Shown: piece by piece, positions 1-10,035 of the stretch
How the letters are laid out: every line of letters begins with the position of its first letter
Position numbering within the stretch: position 1 is the first letter of the stretch
Assembly (NCBI GenBank): GCA_022749295.1
Contig: CP062007.1
Coordinates: forward strand, 3,067,501-3,131,500
Length of the DNA: 64,000 nt
DNA from: Flavobacteriaceae bacterium GSB9
GTDB taxonomy: Bacteria > Bacteroidota > Bacteroidia > Flavobacteriales > Flavobacteriaceae
Direction of reading: 5' to 3'
The notes under the pieces: generated by a model
What the model was told of the DNA's origin: nothing
The model's database searches: none
The model's input: only the letters and a program-made list of their open reading frames with translations
Translations under genes and position numbers: made by a program

Positions 1-71
1 TATTTGTCCGTCGAAACGATGGACGCTGGACGCTAAAGGCCACGTGCCGATAGCGGATAGCTATGACTTAA

Positions 72-176
<105 letters not shown>

Positions 177-180
177 TTGG

Positions 181-212
181 AAGCCCTTCATCATGTGATG
201 AAGGGCTTTTTG
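181..212 (+). terminator. rRNA operon terminator
   Basis: A perfect 13-bp stem (AAGCCCTTCATCA with TGATGAAGGGCTT) around a two-base loop is followed by a T run. It lies directly after the 5S rRNA. Confidence 0.9.
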
Positions 213-358
213 TTTTTGGATATTTACCTAAGCAAAAGCGGAATAAGGCAGAAAATTATTAGGGAAGTGGCGCTTATTTTAAACGGTTAAAGAACTTATT
301 TAGAGTGCATAACGCTTTAAAATTCTGTTAAGGTTAGTTTTTAGTACGCAAATTTTAC

Positions 359-366
359 TACTTTTG
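359..366 (+). promoter_or_regulatory. possible -7 promoter element
   Basis: TACTTTTG matches the Bacteroidota TAnnTTTG consensus and lies 8 bases before the start of the HYC_CC_PP gene. No exact TTTG -33 box is visible, and transcripts would have almost no leader, so support is modest. Confidence 0.35.
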
Positions 367-374
367 TTACTATC

Positions 375-788
375 ATGAAGCAACAGTTCCACAAAACAAT
401 GTCCTTATTAATGGCTTTTGTAGTGTTATTCTCTACATTGTCATTCACTATCGATATGCACTATTGTGGCGATACACTTGTAGAAACGGCCATTTTTCAA
501 AAAGCCAAAGGTTGTGGTATGGAAATGCAACAACCAGCAACAAACGAGTGTGAACTCACCAAGAAAAACTGTTGTGATGACAAACAAGTTGTCATAGAAG
601 GTCAAGATGAGTTACAATTATCTGTTGATAAAATTGCTTTTGAACAGCAACTTTTCATTACCTCGTTTATTTATGCCTACATAAATCTTTTTGAAGGTTT
701 AGATGAAAGCAACGCTTCATTTAAAGCGTATAAACCACCTCTTGTCGTCAAGCAAATCTTCAAACTTGACGAAACTTATTTAATTTGA
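375..788 (+). CDS. HYC_CC_PP family protein
   Basis: A 137-residue secreted or membrane-anchored protein. Residues 1-26 form a hydrophobic signal-like segment. The family signature is visible in order: His-Tyr-Cys (HYC, about residues 29-31), Cys-Cys (about 66-67) and Pro-Pro (about 120-121). Proteins of this type are usually found just before CusA-type efflux pumps in Bacteroidota, as here. The conserved Cys and His suggest metal handling in the periplasm, but the function is not established. It is the first gene of the metal-resistance locus, 108 bp before the pump gene. Confidence 0.8.
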   Translation: MKQQFHKTMSLLMAFVVLFSTLSFTIDMHYCGDTLVETAIFQKAKGCGMEMQQPATNECELTKKNCCDDKQVVIEGQDELQLSVDKIAFEQQLFITSFIYAYINLFEGLDESNASFKAYKPPLVVKQIFKLDETYLI

Positions 789-896
789 TTTTTAAATAGT
801 ATTAGTTGTTATCCTATGGCTTTATGCCACATGGATAATGTGCTGTATACGGTGTTGTCCTAGCGCCAATGTCTAACTGTTTAATTATCAAAATCA

Positions 897-3800
897 ATGC
901 TCAATAAAAGCATCAAATTCTTAATAGAAAATAAACTAGTAGCAGTATTGTTACTTGTCCTTTTTATAGGATGGGGGACCGTTAATGCTCCTTTTAATTG
1001 GGATATAGGTTTTTTACCAAGGAACCCTGTCGCGGTTGATGCCATTCCTGATATTGGTGAAAACCAACAAATTGTCTTTACAAAATGGGATGGACGCTCA
1101 CCACAGGATATTGAAGACCAAATTACGTATCCTTTAACGACTTCATTACTTGGTATTCCGGGTGTGAAAACAATTCGAAGCTCGTCTATGTTTGGGTTTT
1201 CAAGTATCTATATCATTTTTGAAGAAGATATTGAGTTTTACTGGAGCCGAAGTCGAATTCTCGAAAAACTCAATTCCTTGCCAAGTGGCTTATTACCAGA
1301 AGGTGTTAATCCTGCTTTAGGACCTGATGCCACAGGGTTGGGGCAAATATTTTGGTACACAATCGAAGGACGTGATGAAAACGGTAACGTGACGGGCGGT
1401 TGGGATTTGCATGAATTACGAAGCATTCAAGATTACTATGTGAAGTATGCCTTGTCTTCTGCAAGTGGCGTGTCTGAAGTGGCGTCCATTGGCGGATATG
1501 TTCAGGAATATCAAGTTGATGTAAACCCAGAATTAATGCGTCAATACAACATTGGTTTAAGTCAAATTGTAAAAGCTGTTAAGGAAAGTAACAAAGATAT
1601 TGGTGCGCAGACTTTAGAAATCAATCAAGCCGAATATTTGGTAAGAGGTTTGGGCTATATAAAATCTATTGCAGATATCGAAAATGCTGTGGTTACTTCA
1701 AAAGATTTTACCGCTATCAAAATAAAAGATATTGCCAAAGTGTCTTTAGGCCCAGCAGCAAGACGTGGTATATTGGACAAAGAAGGCGCTGAAGTTGTTG
1801 GTGGCGTTGTAGTGGCGCGTTATGGTGCCAACCCAATGGAAGTCATCAACAATGTAAAAGCTAAAATCAATGAATTAAGTGCTGGATTACCAACAAAAGC
1901 ACTTGCAGATGGTAGAACATCGCATGTCACTATAGTGCCGTTTTACGACCGAACAGAGCTCATTCAAGAAACTCTTGGCACACTCAATGAAGCGTTGACT
2001 TTAGAAATCCTGATTACCATTCTAGTTATTGTTATTATGGTATTTAACCTTCGTGCTTCGGTGTTGATTTCTGGGTTATTGCCTGTAGCCGTTTTAATGG
2101 TGTTTATAGCGATGAAACTCTTTGGTGTTGATGCTAATATTGTAGCATTGTCTGGTATTGCGATTGCGATTGGTACTATGGTCGATGTTGGAGTTATCCT
2201 TTCAGAAAACATTATTCGTCATTTAGATGAAAACAAAAATAAACTACCAATTAATACCATTGTATATAATGCTGCAGCCGAAGTATCTGGCGCCATTGTA
2301 ACCGCAGTAATGACAACCATTATTAGTTTTATACCGGTGTTTACAATGATTGGAGCTGAAGGTAAATTGTTCCGCCCGTTGGCGTTTACCAAAACCTTTG
2401 CGTTAACGGCTTCCATAATAGTAGCATTATTTTTAATACCTCCGTTTGCGGCGTTTTTATTCCGAAAAAAGCGCATTAAAACGCATTTTAAGTATGCTTT
2501 AAACGGTGTTTTAATAGTATTGGGAATAGCTGCGATAATTTATGGGTATTGGTTAGGATTGATATTAATAGCTTTTAGTGTGATTGCAATCGTAAGTTTA
2601 TACTATAAACAGGAAACTATTAACGTTTCATTGTTCACTTTTTACTTTTCACTTACAACTAACCTAGCCAACATCATCATTTCTGCTTTTACCATTATAT
2701 TCTTATTAGCTGAATACTGGCGCCCCTTAGGTGTAAACAAGAGCATCTTCTTAAATCTCATTTTCGTTGCTGTTATTTGTTTTGGTTTGTTGGGTGTTTT
2801 TTCATTGTTTATTAAATACTATACACGAATTTTAAGATGGTGTTTAGATAACAAAGTATTATTTCTTTCAGTTCCGACTCTAATCGTGGTCGCAGGATTT
2901 TTCATAATGAAAAACACAGGTAAAGAGTTTATGCCATCGTTAAACGAAGGCTCTTTTCTGTTAATGCCAACCTCAATGCCACATTCGGGAATTGAAGAAA
3001 ACAAACGGGTTTTACAGCAATTGGATATGGCTGTAGCAAGTATTCCCGAGATTGAAACCGTAGTAGGTAAAGCCGGTAGAACAGAATCGGCTTTAGATCC
3101 AGCACCGTTGTCAATGTATGAAAATATTATTCAGTACAAACCTGAGTATATGCTGAATGAAAACGGCGAGCGTCAACGTTATAAAGTTAATGATAAAGGA
3201 TTGTTTGAATTGAGAAACGGACAATTTATTGCAAATCCTAATAACTCAGAAAATGTCACCTTCAACGCAATCGAAAGATATCAATTAATAGAAGACAACA
3301 ATGGCAAGTTTTATCGGAATTGGCGACCAGAGATACAATCACCAGATGAAATTTGGAACGAAATCGTGAAAGTCACCAAACTACCAGGTGTGACTTCAGC
3401 ACCAAAATTGCAGCCTATCGAAACCCGATTGGTTATGTTGCAAACAGGAATGCGAGCAACAATGGGCATAAAAATTAAAGGGCAAGATTTAAAACAAATT
3501 GAAGCCTTCGGTATGCAATTGGAAAGCATTTTAAAAGAGGCTGACGGTGTTAAAGAAGAAGCTGTGTTTGCAGACCGCATTGTAGGTAAACCATATTTAC
3601 TTATAGATATCGATAGAGAAAAAATTGCACGTTATGGTGTAAGCATCGAAGATGTACAAAATGTGTTAAAAGTGGCTGTTGGTGGTATGTCATTAACCCA
3701 AACAGTTGAAGGTCGTGAGCGTTATGGTGTGCGGGTAAGATATCCGCGGGAATTACGAGCAAACCCAACCGATTTAAAACAAATTTATGTACCAGTAGAA

Positions 3801-4631
3801 AACCAAAGTCCTGTGCCTTTAAGCGAATTGGCAACTATTCGTTACGAGCAAGGTCCACAAGCGATAAAAAGTGAAGATACTTTTTTAGTTGGCTATGTCT
3901 TGTTTGATAAAAAGGATGGCTATGCCGAAGTTAACGTGGTTGAAAATGCACAGGTAATGATTCAAAGTAAAATAGATTCTGGTGAATTGGTTGTGCCAAA
4001 AGGCATCAATTACCAATTTACTGGAAGTTATGAAAACCAGTTGCGTGCCGAAAAAACCTTATCTGTCGTGGTACCTTTAGCATTGCTTATCATCTTTTTG
4101 ATTTTGTATTTCCAATTCCGTTCCGTGGGAACTTCGTTAATGGTGTTTACAGGGATTGCAGTGGCCTTTGCTGGTGGGTTTTTAATGATTTGGCTCTATG
4201 GACAATCGTGGTTTTTAAATTTTAATGTCTTTGGAGAAAACCTTCGGGATTTATTCCAAATGCATCCCATTAATTTAAGTGTGGCTGTTTGGGTAGGCTT
4301 CATTGCGCTCTTTGGTATTGCAACCGACGATGGTGTGGTGATGGCGACCTACTTAACCCAAACCTTTGATAGAAATTCACCAGAAACAAAAAAGGACATT
4401 AGGGCTTCAATTGTAGAAGCAGGTGAAAAACGTATCAGACCGTGTTTAATGACTACGGCAACTACAATTCTTGCTTTATTACCGGTTTTAACATCAACAG
4501 GGCGCGGCAGCGATATTATGATTCCAATGGCTATTCCTAGTTTTGGCGGTATGCTTATCGCTTTAATAACCTTGTTTGTTGTGCCTGTTTTATATAGCTG
4601 GAAAGCGGAAGTTCAACTTAAAAGCGCATAA
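897..4631 (+). CDS. cusA: CusA/CzcA-family heavy-metal RND efflux pump
   Basis: Inner-membrane proton-driven pump of a tripartite system that expels Cu+/Ag+ or similar ions. The 1244 residues carry the HME-RND hallmarks: a first membrane helix at about 10-30, the periplasmic stretch with WDGRSPQDIEDQITYPL (about 65-80), the TM4 motif with GTMVDVGVILSENI (about 427-440) and a second TM cluster with GIATDDGVVMATYL (about 1140). It is longer than Escherichia coli CusA (about 1050) because residues about 525-645 hold additional hydrophobic segments between the two halves, which is common in Bacteroidota. The channel gene follows after 2 bp; the matching adaptor lies further downstream at 10036. 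Metal specificity is inferred from the copper genes around it. Confidence 0.93.
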   Translation: MLNKSIKFLIENKLVAVLLLVLFIGWGTVNAPFNWDIGFLPRNPVAVDAIPDIGENQQIVFTKWDGRSPQDIEDQITYPLTTSLLGIPGVKTIRSSSMFGFSSIYIIFEEDIEFYWSRSRILEKLNSLPSGLLPEGVNPALGPDATGLGQIFWYTIEGRDENGNVTGGWDLHELRSIQDYYVKYALSSASGVSEVASIGGYVQEYQVDVNPELMRQYNIGLSQIVKAVKESNKDIGAQTLEINQAEYLVRGLGYIKSIADIENAVVTSKDFTAIKIKDIAKVSLGPAARRGILDKEGAEVVGGVVVARYGANPMEVINNVKAKINELSAGLPTKALADGRTSHVTIVPFYDRTELIQETLGTLNEALTLEILITILVIVIMVFNLRASVLISGLLPVAVLMVFIAMKLFGVDANIVALSGIAIAIGTMVDVGVILSENIIRHLDENKNKLPINTIVYNAAAEVSGAIVTAVMTTIISFIPVFTMIGAEGKLFRPLAFTKTFALTASIIVALFLIPPFAAFLFRKKRIKTHFKYALNGVLIVLGIAAIIYGYWLGLILIAFSVIAIVSLYYKQETINVSLFTFYFSLTTNLANIIISAFTIIFLLAEYWRPLGVNKSIFLNLIFVAVICFGLLGVFSLFIKYYTRILRWCLDNKVLFLSVPTLIVVAGFFIMKNTGKEFMPSLNEGSFLLMPTSMPHSGIEENKRVLQQLDMAVASIPEIETVVGKAGRTESALDPAPLSMYENIIQYKPEYMLNENGERQRYKVNDKGLFELRNGQFIANPNNSENVTFNAIERYQLIEDNNGKFYRNWRPEIQSPDEIWNEIVKVTKLPGVTSAPKLQPIETRLVMLQTGMRATMGIKIKGQDLKQIEAFGMQLESILKEADGVKEEAVFADRIVGKPYLLIDIDREKIARYGVSIEDVQNVLKVAVGGMSLTQTVEGRERYGVRVRYPRELRANPTDLKQIYVPVENQSPVPLSELATIRYEQGPQAIKSEDTFLVGYVLFDKKDGYAEVNVVENAQVMIQSKIDSGELVVPKGINYQFTGSYENQLRAEKTLSVVVPLALLIIFLILYFQFRSVGTSLMVFTGIAVAFAGGFLMIWLYGQSWFLNFNVFGENLRDLFQMHPINLSVAVWVGFIALFGIATDDGVVMATYLTQTFDRNSPETKKDIRASIVEAGEKRIRPCLMTTATTILALLPVLTSTGRGSDIMIPMAIPSFGGMLIALITLFVVPVLYSWKAEVQLKSA

Positions 4632-4633
4632 AA

Positions 4634-5869
4634 ATGAAACATAGAATAATACATATAAAATTGGTCTTCGCTCTTGGCTCTTGTTTTTTTAGTCTTTTTT
4701 CAAATGCACAACAATTGGAAACATTAATTGATGAAGCTTTAGAAAACAATCCTGAAATTCAAAAATTCGAATTACAATATAAACGAGTTTCCGAAAAAGT
4801 GAACGAGGTCAATACTATTCCTAACACCGAATTTGCTGCAGGTTATTTTGTAAGCGAACCTGAAACCCGAACCGGAGCACAGCGGTTTAAAGTTTCGGTC
4901 AAGCAAATGTTGCCCTGGTTCGGAAACATTTCGGCTCGTGAAAATTATGTAGAGGCGTTGGCCGATGCGCAGTACGAAGAGATTGTTATAGCCAAACGAA
5001 AATTGATGGCTTCGGTGTCGCAATCGTATTACAATTTGTATGCAAATCAGGCAAAACAAAGTGTTTTAACTGAAAATATTAGACTATTAAAAACCTACGA
5101 AACTATGGCATTGACCTCGGTTGAAGTTGGGAAAGCAAGTGCAGTCGATGTGTTGCGTTTACAAATGCGTCAAAATGATTTGCAGCAATTAAAAGACGTG
5201 TTTCAACAACAATATTTAGCAGAGCAAACCCATTTTAATAACCTTCTGAATAGGGGAAACAATGTTGATGTAAGTACGATAGATAGCTTAAAAATTCCTT
5301 CAGAAGATTTTGAAATAAATACAGAAAATTTATCAGTACATCCTGAATTAGTGAAGTATGATAAACGCTATCAATCCATTGAAAAATCAGAATTATTAAA
5401 TCAGAAAGAAAGTAGCCCTATGATTGGTTTTGGGTTGGATTATATTAATGTGGAACCACGACCCGATATGGATTTTTTAGATAACGGAAAAGACATTGTT
5501 ATGCCAATGGTATCGGTATCCATTCCTATTTTTAGCAAAAAACACAAATCGGTTTCCAGACAAAACAACTTGCAGCAACAGGAAATAAACTATCAAAAGC
5601 AAGAGCGGTTAAACCGTTTAAAAACCTTTTTGGATAAAGCTATAAACGACCGTATTTCAGCAAGAATAAGTCATAAAACTGCTTTAAAAAATCTAAAGCA
5701 GGCTAAAGATGCAGAGCAAATTCTCATTAAAAGCTACGAAACAGGAACGATAGATTTTAATGATGTGTTGGATATTCAGGAATTGCAATTAAAGTTTCAA
5801 ATCAATGAGATTGAAGCAGTAAAAGTGTATTATATTCAAAGTACCATTATTAATTACTTAATTCGATAG
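4634..5869 (+). CDS. TolC-family outer membrane efflux channel (CusC/CzcC type)
   Basis: Outer-membrane partner of the RND pump. 411 residues with a signal peptide (residues 1-25, ending FSNAQ) followed by the long alpha-helical, Gln- and Leu-rich repeats of the outer membrane efflux protein family in two halves. It starts 2 bp after the pump stop and is clearly co-transcribed. The next gene, a regulator, follows after 2 bp. Confidence 0.9.
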   Translation: MKHRIIHIKLVFALGSCFFSLFSNAQQLETLIDEALENNPEIQKFELQYKRVSEKVNEVNTIPNTEFAAGYFVSEPETRTGAQRFKVSVKQMLPWFGNISARENYVEALADAQYEEIVIAKRKLMASVSQSYYNLYANQAKQSVLTENIRLLKTYETMALTSVEVGKASAVDVLRLQMRQNDLQQLKDVFQQQYLAEQTHFNNLLNRGNNVDVSTIDSLKIPSEDFEINTENLSVHPELVKYDKRYQSIEKSELLNQKESSPMIGFGLDYINVEPRPDMDFLDNGKDIVMPMVSVSIPIFSKKHKSVSRQNNLQQQEINYQKQERLNRLKTFLDKAINDRISARISHKTALKNLKQAKDAEQILIKSYETGTIDFNDVLDIQELQLKFQINEIEAVKVYYIQSTIINYLIR

Positions 5870-5871
5870 TC

Positions 5872-6429
5872 ATGCTACATTCATTGTATATTAAAAATAT
5901 GGTTTGTAACCGTTGTAAAATGGTTATTCTTAACCTGTTAAATGATGAAGGTTTTGAGGTTGACACGATACACTTAGGCAAAATTACTGTGCATGAACAG
6001 CCCAATTACGATTACGACAAACTAGATGAATTATTAAAGAATATTGGTTTCGAACTTATTAAAGAGCCTTCAAAAGTATTGGTTGAAAAAATAAAAGTAA
6101 CCTTAATTCAACATCTTGATAAAAATAGCACCGATGTTATTTGGTCGGAGTTAGAACATGAAACCGGTAAAAGTTATGCTGTTTTAAGTAAGACTTTCAG
6201 TAAATTAGAAGGAATAACGTTAGAAAAGTACCTGATTCAATTAAAAATTGAAAAAGTAAAAGAGTATATCCAATTACAGGAACTGAATTTTTCAGAAATA
6301 GCATATAGCCTCAATTACAAAAACAGCAGTCATTTAGCAAAACAGTTTAAACAAGTAACAGGAATGTCTATGACGGCGTTTAAAAATTTACAAGATGGCA
6401 GCAGAAAGCCTTTGGATGAAATTGTATAA
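5872..6429 (+). CDS. HMA-like domain fused to AraC-type DNA-binding domain
   Basis: 185 residues. Residues 1-65 resemble a heavy-metal-associated ferredoxin-like domain with a Cys pair (MVCNRC at about 10-15) at the usual metal-binding position. Residues about 85-175 form two helix-turn-helix units of the AraC/XylS family, including the second-helix pattern FSEIAYSLNYKNSSHLAKQF. This architecture suggests a one-component metal-sensing regulator in which Cu+ binding controls DNA binding; that is inference. It sits between the pump/channel genes and copA and probably controls one or both. Confidence 0.82.
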   Translation: MLHSLYIKNMVCNRCKMVILNLLNDEGFEVDTIHLGKITVHEQPNYDYDKLDELLKNIGFELIKEPSKVLVEKIKVTLIQHLDKNSTDVIWSELEHETGKSYAVLSKTFSKLEGITLEKYLIQLKIEKVKEYIQLQELNFSEIAYSLNYKNSSHLAKQFKQVTGMSMTAFKNLQDGSRKPLDEIV

Positions 6430-6471
6430 AGATTTTTCAATATTCGGAAAATCAGTTTTAAGGGTAGTAAA

Positions 6472-6479
6472 TAGTTTTG
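6472..6479 (+). promoter_or_regulatory. possible -7 promoter element for copA operon
   Basis: TAGTTTTG fits the Bacteroidota TAnnTTTG consensus and is 25 bp before copA, in the only sizeable gap (74 bp) of this stretch. A TTTT-rich segment lies about 15 bases upstream. It suggests a separate transcript for copA and the genes after it. Confidence 0.45.
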
Positions 6480-6503
6480 TAATAAACTAAAAACAGGTAG
6501 AAA

Positions 6504-9233
6504 ATGACACATACATATCAAATTCAAGGCATGACCTGTAAAGGGTGTATGCGAACAGTAATAACAGCATTATCGGAAGTGCCCGGTGTTACCAATGTTG
6601 ACATAGATTTTGATGCTTCAACGGCAGAAATAACAATGGAAACGCATATATCGTTAGCTACGTTTGAAGATGCATTGCAAGAGAAGAAAGCAAAATATCA
6701 TATTCATACTTACAAAAACAACGAAACCGTTACACGTACTTTTCCAGTTAATGGCATGACCTGTAATGGTTGTAAGTCTCACGTAGAAACCATGCTGTCA
6801 AAAGTAGATGGCGTAAAGTATGTTGCAGTTGATTTGGAAAAAGAGGAAGCCACGATCGATATGACTTCGGAAATTCCAATTGAGGCGTTTCAAAATGTCT
6901 TGAAAAACAACGGTGGTGCCTATAGTATTTATAAAGCTGGGCAAAGACCTGATATGACAGCCTATAAAAAAGAAAAAGAACCCCAAGGTAAACCTACAGG
7001 CACGTTTTATTGCCCTATGCATTGTGAAGGCGATAAAACTTACGATAAACCAGGCGACTGCCCAGTTTGTGGTATGGATTTAGTGGAAGAGCAAAACCTG
7101 TTGGTAGGGGCATCAACGCAGCAATGGACGTGCCCGATGCATCCAGAAGTCGTGAAAGACGAAGCGGGTTCATGCCCTATTTGTGGAATGGATTTAGTAC
7201 CTATGCAACCTGAATTATCAGCAGAAGAGAAGACTTATAAAGCCTTGCTGAAGAAATTTTGGCTGGCTTTGGCGTTTACGTTACCCATTTTCCTGATAGC
7301 TATGAGCGAGATGCTCAATCATAATCCCTTGTATGACGTTATGGAGCAAAAATATTGGAACTGGGTGCAATTCGCCCTATCTATTCCTGTGGTGTTTTAT
7401 GCCACTTGGATGTTTTTTGAACGGGCTTATAAAAGCATTAAAACCTGGAACCTCAATATGTTTACGCTTATAGGTATTGGTGCTGGAGTCGCATGGACTT
7501 TTAGTGTTTTCGGCTTGCTTTTTCCCGGTTTTTTCCCAGAACAGTTTAAAACCGAATTAGGTGCCGTGCATGTATATTTCGAGGCAGCAACAGTTATCTT
7601 AACATTGGTATTGTTGGGGCAATTACTTGAAGCCAGAGCGCACAGCAAAACCAATTCGGCCGTAAAAGAATTACTAAAATTAGCCCCGAATAAGGCCATA
7701 AAAATAGTTGATGGGGAAGAAGTGGAAGTCAGTATAGACAAGATAGCGCTTGGTGATATTCTTAAAGTAAAACCTGGAGACAAAATTCCTGTAGATGGAA
7801 TTATTACCGAAGGCGAAACCAGTATTGACGAATCGATGATTACTGGTGAACCCGTGCCAGTTGATAAAAAGGAAGACGACAACGTCAGTAGCGGCACCAT
7901 AAACGGCAATAGGTCGTTTTTAATGAAAGCCGAAAAAGTAGGAAGCGATACGCTGTTATCTCAAATCATCCATATGGTAAACGATGCCAGTAGAAGTCGT
8001 GCACCCATTCAAAATTTAGCCGATAAGGTTTCAGCATATTTTGTACCTGCCGTAGTACTTATTTCAGTTCTCACGTTTGTAGTTTGGGTTATTTGGGGAC
8101 CAGAACCAGCCTATGTTTATGCCTTGGTAAATGCCATTGCCGTGTTAATTATTGCTTGTCCTTGTGCTCTTGGATTAGCAACACCAATGTCGGTGATGGT
8201 TGGAGTAGGTCGTGGTGCACAACAAGGAGTTCTTATAAAAAACGCCGAAGCTCTTGAATCTATGAACCAAGTAGATGTCTTAATTGTTGATAAAACGGGA
8301 ACCATTACCGAGGGAAAACCAACGGTAGAGAAGATAGGAGTATTTGGTGATTCATTTAATGAAAAAGAAGTATTGAACTACATTGTTTCATTAAACACCA
8401 ATAGCGAACACCCTTTAGCAGAAGCAACGGTTAAATACGGTAAAGCGCATAATGCAGAAATACTAAAAACAGACAGTTTTATCGCGGTCACAGGAAAAGG
8501 TGTTGAAGCTCAAATTGAAGGTAAAACAGTGGCTTTGGGAAATACTAAAATAATGGAATACGCCAATGCTGAAATTACTTCTAAAATGAAAGAAGAAGCG
8601 AACACCTATCAAAAACAAAGTAAAACGGTGTCTTATTTGGCAATCGATAAACTTGTTGTAGGCTATGTGGTTATTGGCGATAAAATCAAAGATACCAGTG
8701 TCAAAGCTATACAAGAATTGCAAAGTAAGGGTATTGACGTGGTTATGCTTACAGGAGATAATCACGATACCGCCCAAGCAGTAGCTTCAGAATTAAATCT
8801 GGCAGATTTTAAGGCAGGTATGCTACCCGAAGACAAATTAAAAGAAGTTGAGCAACTTCAGAAAAAAGGTAAAGTAGTTGCGATGGCAGGCGATGGCATT
8901 AACGATGCGCCCGCCTTGGCAAAAAGTAATGTAGGAATCGCTATGGGCACAGGAACCGATGTCGCCATTGAAAGCGCCATGATTACTTTGGTGAAAGGCG
9001 ATTTGCATGGTATTGTAAAAGCAAGAAACTTAAGTGATGCCGTTATGAAGAATATCAAACAAAATCTGTTTTTTGCATTGATTTATAACACCATAGGAGT
9101 GCCTATAGCTGCAGGTGTTTTGTTTCCATTTTTTGGGATTTTATTATCCCCAATGATAGCGGCTTTAGCCATGAGTTTTAGTTCGGTTTCTGTAATAACT
9201 AATGCCTTACGATTACGAACAAAGAAGATTTAA
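6504..9233 (+). CDS. copA: copper-translocating P-type ATPase
   Basis: Exports Cu+ (or Ag+) across the inner membrane using ATP. 909 residues: two HMA domains (GMTCKGC at about 9-15 and GMTCNGC at about 84-90), then two short metal-binding modules of the YCPMH...CPVCGMDL type (about 170 and 209), then the P1B-ATPase core with TGEP (about 448), the CPC ion-binding motif in ACPCALGLATP (about 552), the phosphorylated Asp in DKTGT (about 595), SEHP (nucleotide binding) and GDGIND (about 795). Four N-terminal metal-binding modules are more than most bacterial CopA proteins have. It probably heads an operon with the following three genes. Confidence 0.96.
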   Translation: MTHTYQIQGMTCKGCMRTVITALSEVPGVTNVDIDFDASTAEITMETHISLATFEDALQEKKAKYHIHTYKNNETVTRTFPVNGMTCNGCKSHVETMLSKVDGVKYVAVDLEKEEATIDMTSEIPIEAFQNVLKNNGGAYSIYKAGQRPDMTAYKKEKEPQGKPTGTFYCPMHCEGDKTYDKPGDCPVCGMDLVEEQNLLVGASTQQWTCPMHPEVVKDEAGSCPICGMDLVPMQPELSAEEKTYKALLKKFWLALAFTLPIFLIAMSEMLNHNPLYDVMEQKYWNWVQFALSIPVVFYATWMFFERAYKSIKTWNLNMFTLIGIGAGVAWTFSVFGLLFPGFFPEQFKTELGAVHVYFEAATVILTLVLLGQLLEARAHSKTNSAVKELLKLAPNKAIKIVDGEEVEVSIDKIALGDILKVKPGDKIPVDGIITEGETSIDESMITGEPVPVDKKEDDNVSSGTINGNRSFLMKAEKVGSDTLLSQIIHMVNDASRSRAPIQNLADKVSAYFVPAVVLISVLTFVVWVIWGPEPAYVYALVNAIAVLIIACPCALGLATPMSVMVGVGRGAQQGVLIKNAEALESMNQVDVLIVDKTGTITEGKPTVEKIGVFGDSFNEKEVLNYIVSLNTNSEHPLAEATVKYGKAHNAEILKTDSFIAVTGKGVEAQIEGKTVALGNTKIMEYANAEITSKMKEEANTYQKQSKTVSYLAIDKLVVGYVVIGDKIKDTSVKAIQELQSKGIDVVMLTGDNHDTAQAVASELNLADFKAGMLPEDKLKEVEQLQKKGKVVAMAGDGINDAPALAKSNVGIAMGTGTDVAIESAMITLVKGDLHGIVKARNLSDAVMKNIKQNLFFALIYNTIGVPIAAGVLFPFFGILLSPMIAALAMSFSSVSVITNALRLRTKKI

Positions 9234-9236
9234 TGT

Positions 9237-10028
9237 ATGAAAAAATCAGTTTTCAAAATATCAAAAATGGATTGTCCCTCTGAAGAGAATCTAATTAAAA
9301 TGAAACTTGCTGATTTTGATGGTGTCAAAAAGCTTGATTTTGATTTAAACGCAAGAACCCTAACCCTTTACCATACTAATGATGTGGGTTTAATTGTTGA
9401 CTCTATCAAGGGATTAAATTTAGACGAGCATCTCATCTCTTCAGAAAAAACAGAGGAATCTATTGCTGATTCCTCAAAGAGTCAGTCAAAACTTTTATGG
9501 ATAGTTTTAATCATCAATTTTGCATTTTTCATCATTGAAATGAGTACAGGTCTTATTTCAAAATCAATGGGATTAGTGGCAGATAGTTTAGATATGTTGG
9601 CAGATTCATTTGTTTATGGCTTAAGTTTAATTGCGGTTGGCGGTACGGCTTTAAGAAAGAAACAGATAGCAAAATATGCCGGTATTTTTCAAATAATCCT
9701 TGCGTTTATTGGTATAGTTGAAGTGTTTCGGCGTTTTTTAGGCTACGACAAGCTTCCTGTATTTTCAACCATGATTATTGTTTCTGTTTTCGCATTAATT
9801 GCTAATGGTATTTGTTTATACCTGCTGCAAAAATCGAGAAGTGAAGAAGCGCATATGCGTGCTAGCATGATTTTTACGTCTAATGATGTCATCATAAATC
9901 TGGGGGTAATAACAGCAGGGATTTTGGTGAATTGGTTAAACTCTGGATTGCCAGATTTAATAATTGGCATTGTTGTGTTTTCTTTAGTAATGCAAGGCGC
10001 ATTTAGAATATTAAAGCTGAGTAAATAA
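9237..10028 (+). CDS. cation transporter, CDF-like, with N-terminal HMA-like domain
   Basis: 263 residues. Residues 1-70 resemble a degenerate HMA domain (KMDCPSEEN replaces GMxCxxC and keeps one Cys). Residues 85-260 hold about five to six membrane helices with cation-diffusion-facilitator features: ADSLDMLADSFVYG (Asp residues of the transport site) and a second helix with SNDVIINLGVI. The cytoplasmic C-terminal CDF domain is missing, so this is a short variant. It starts 3 bp after copA, so coupling is likely. Substrate is unknown; copper context suggests a divalent or monovalent heavy metal. Confidence 0.8.
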   Translation: MKKSVFKISKMDCPSEENLIKMKLADFDGVKKLDFDLNARTLTLYHTNDVGLIVDSIKGLNLDEHLISSEKTEESIADSSKSQSKLLWIVLIINFAFFIIEMSTGLISKSMGLVADSLDMLADSFVYGLSLIAVGGTALRKKQIAKYAGIFQIILAFIGIVEVFRRFLGYDKLPVFSTMIIVSVFALIANGICLYLLQKSRSEEAHMRASMIFTSNDVIINLGVITAGILVNWLNSGLPDLIIGIVVFSLVMQGAFRILKLSK

Positions 10029-10035
10029 TAGCGAT

